NCBI GenBank assembly: GCA_964443435.1
Contig: CAYUCW010000078.1
Location: 1 to 7,434 of the forward strand
Length of the DNA: 7,434 nucleotides
Origin: Pseudaquidulcibacter sp964443435
Lineage (GTDB): Bacteria; Pseudomonadota; Alphaproteobacteria; Caulobacterales; Aquidulcibacteraceae
Direction of reading: 5' to 3'
Shown here: piece after piece, positions 6,250-7,434 of the stretch
Layout: the number at the start of each line of letters is the position of its first letter
Numbering within the stretch: position 1 is the first letter of the stretch
Notes under the pieces: model-generated
What the model saw: only the letters and a program-made list of their open reading frames with translations
The model's database searches: none
What the model was told of the DNA's origin: nothing
Made by a program: the position numbers and the translations under genes

Positions 6250-7401
6250 ATGAATTTTATAAAAAAACTCGCAATAATTTCATTATTCTTAACTTATCCT
6301 TTTCAAGCAAATGCTCAGACCAATCAAACCACACCTCAAAATATTAGTCAAGAAATAGCTAAGATTGACACCTTAAATAGCGTTGAAGTTACAAAGCTTA
6401 TGGGGGTCGGTTGGAATCTTGGAAATACATTAGAAGCGGTAGGCGGTGAAACTGCTTGGGGAAATCCATTAACTAATCGTGCGCTTATAAAATCTGTAAA
6501 AGCGGCAGGCTTTAAAAGCATAAGAATCCCTGTGGCCTGGAGTCAGTTTTCTGATTCTAACAAGTTTATAATCGACGAAAAGTGGCTAAACCGCGTTGAA
6601 GAAGTTGTAAATTATGCCTTGGAAGAAGATTTAATCATTGTTCTTAATATGCATTGGGATGGCGGCTGGATGCAGCCAACATATGCAAAACAAGAATATG
6701 CAAATAATCGCATGAAAATTATGTGGACACAAATCGCCAATAGATTTGAAAAATATGATGGCAGATTAATGTTTGCGGGCACAAATGAAGTAATGGTTGA
6801 TGGCGATTATGGTACGCCAAAAAAAGAATATTACACTGTGCAAAATGGATTTAATCAAGTATTTATAGATACTGTTAGGGCGACTGGCGGTAAAAATGCC
6901 AATAGATTCTTGATTGTTCAAGGTTTTAATACAAACATTGACCACACCATAAGTTTTGCAAAATTGCCAAATGATAGCGCAAAATCAAAAATGCTTATGG
7001 AAGTGCATTATTATGACCCGTATAATTTTACTTTGAATAAAGATAGCAATACTACCCAATGGGGTAAAATTGCAAAAGATCCTACAAAAGTCGAAACATG
7101 GGCAAATGAAGAATTTGTTGATAAGCAATTCTTAAGAATGAAAACCAATTATATAGATAAGGGCATTGGCGTTATTCTTGGTGAATTTGGCGCACAAACT
7201 AGATTTAGCGTTAAAGGTCATGAAGTTTATAGAACTTATTGGAATTATTATATTTCATATTCCGCACAAAAACATGGTCTTGTACCTATGTATTGGGATA
7301 ATGGTTATACTGGTGATAATGCAATGGGATTATTTAATCGCAAAACTGGGGAGCAAGCTTATCCAGAACTTATAAAATTAATAACCAAACCAGCGAATTA
7401 A
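6250..7401 (+). CDS. GH5 glycoside hydrolase (endo-beta-glucanase-like), secreted or periplasmic
   Basis: A 383-residue single-domain GH5 TIM-barrel enzyme with no carbohydrate-binding module. The signal peptide is residues 1-22 (MNFIKK, hydrophobic core, ANA before QTNQ). A short linker leads to GVGWNLGNTLEA (52-63) and GGETAWGNP (65-73), a start typical of the GH5_4-type endoglucanase group. R92 (IRIPVAW), H135 (LNMHWDGGW), N179 and E180 (FAGTNEV), H253 and Y255 (VHYYDPYNF), E312 (ILGEFGA) and W349 (MYWDNG) fill the conserved GH5 positions. E180 is the predicted acid/base and E312 the nucleophile. The motif reads FAGTNEV where many relatives have FExxNEP, which may mark a subgroup. Likely substrates are beta-1,4-glucan, mixed-linkage glucan or xyloglucan; mannan or xylan cannot be excluded from sequence alone. 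AGGGGA precedes the ATG by 9 nt. It is divergent from the Sel1 gene and ends in its own terminator, so it appears to be a single-gene unit. Confidence 0.92.
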   Translation: MNFIKKLAIISLFLTYPFQANAQTNQTTPQNISQEIAKIDTLNSVEVTKLMGVGWNLGNTLEAVGGETAWGNPLTNRALIKSVKAAGFKSIRIPVAWSQFSDSNKFIIDEKWLNRVEEVVNYALEEDLIIVLNMHWDGGWMQPTYAKQEYANNRMKIMWTQIANRFEKYDGRLMFAGTNEVMVDGDYGTPKKEYYTVQNGFNQVFIDTVRATGGKNANRFLIVQGFNTNIDHTISFAKLPNDSAKSKMLMEVHYYDPYNFTLNKDSNTTQWGKIAKDPTKVETWANEEFVDKQFLRMKTNYIDKGIGVILGEFGAQTRFSVKGHEVYRTYWNYYISYSAQKHGLVPMYWDNGYTGDNAMGLFNRKTGEQAYPELIKLITKPAN

Positions 7402-7405
7402 AATT

Positions 7406-7434
7406 AAAACCGAGGCTCTCCCCTCGGTTTTTTT
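7406..7434 (+). terminator. Intrinsic terminator of the GH5 gene
   Basis: AAAACCGAGG (7406-7415) pairs with CCTCGGTTTT (7422-7431) around a six-base loop (CTCTCC). The stem core is GC-rich (CCGAGG) and is followed by an unbroken T-run from 7428 to the window end. It begins five nucleotides after the TAA stop, a textbook Rho-independent terminator. Confidence 0.95.

Overview
The window looks like a piece of AT-rich Gram-negative chromosome, most likely from a low-GC alphaproteobacterium. That placement is inferred from remembered family resemblances of the CDP-alcohol transferase and the CpeT-like protein, not from any marker gene. It holds six protein genes, the first cut by the left edge. 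I see no tRNA, rRNA, CRISPR array, insertion sequence or other mobile element.

Left block (1-2224, all on the minus strand, read leftward): a tight three-gene run. It starts with an exported-looking protein carrying a CpeT/CpcT-like domain (986-2224). Then comes a membrane CDP-alcohol phosphatidyltransferase with a substituted catalytic motif (314-970), and finally a RusA-type Holliday junction resolvase (1-312, 3' end off the window). Gaps of 15 and 1 nt suggest a single transcript, although the three functions are not obviously related.

Right block (2381-7401): a small plant-polysaccharide degradation locus. A GH67 alpha-glucuronidase (2381-4537, +) converges on a Sel1-repeat protein (4566-6107, -). 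The Sel1 gene is divergent from a GH5 endo-beta-glucanase-like enzyme (6250-7401, +). All three have Sec signal peptides and none has a lipobox, so they should act in the periplasm or outside the cell. GH67 removes (4-O-methyl)glucuronic acid from xylan fragments, and GH5 would cut a beta-glucan or xyloglucan-type backbone. No transporter, TonB receptor or regulator is visible, so any fuller utilisation locus must extend beyond the window.

Regulation: the 156-bp divergent region before the GH67 gene holds a 9-bp direct repeat (TATTGGTCA, 21 bp apart). The proximal copy fits the FadR/GntR-type operator consensus TNGTNNNACNA, consistent with control by a uronate-responsive GntR regulator. A long hairpin overlaps the GH67 stop codon, and a classic intrinsic terminator follows GH5 at the right edge. 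The features most worth a second look are the CpeT-like protein outside a phycobilisome context, the non-canonical CDP-alcohol motif, the GntR-like operator pair, and the exported Sel1 protein between two glycoside hydrolases.
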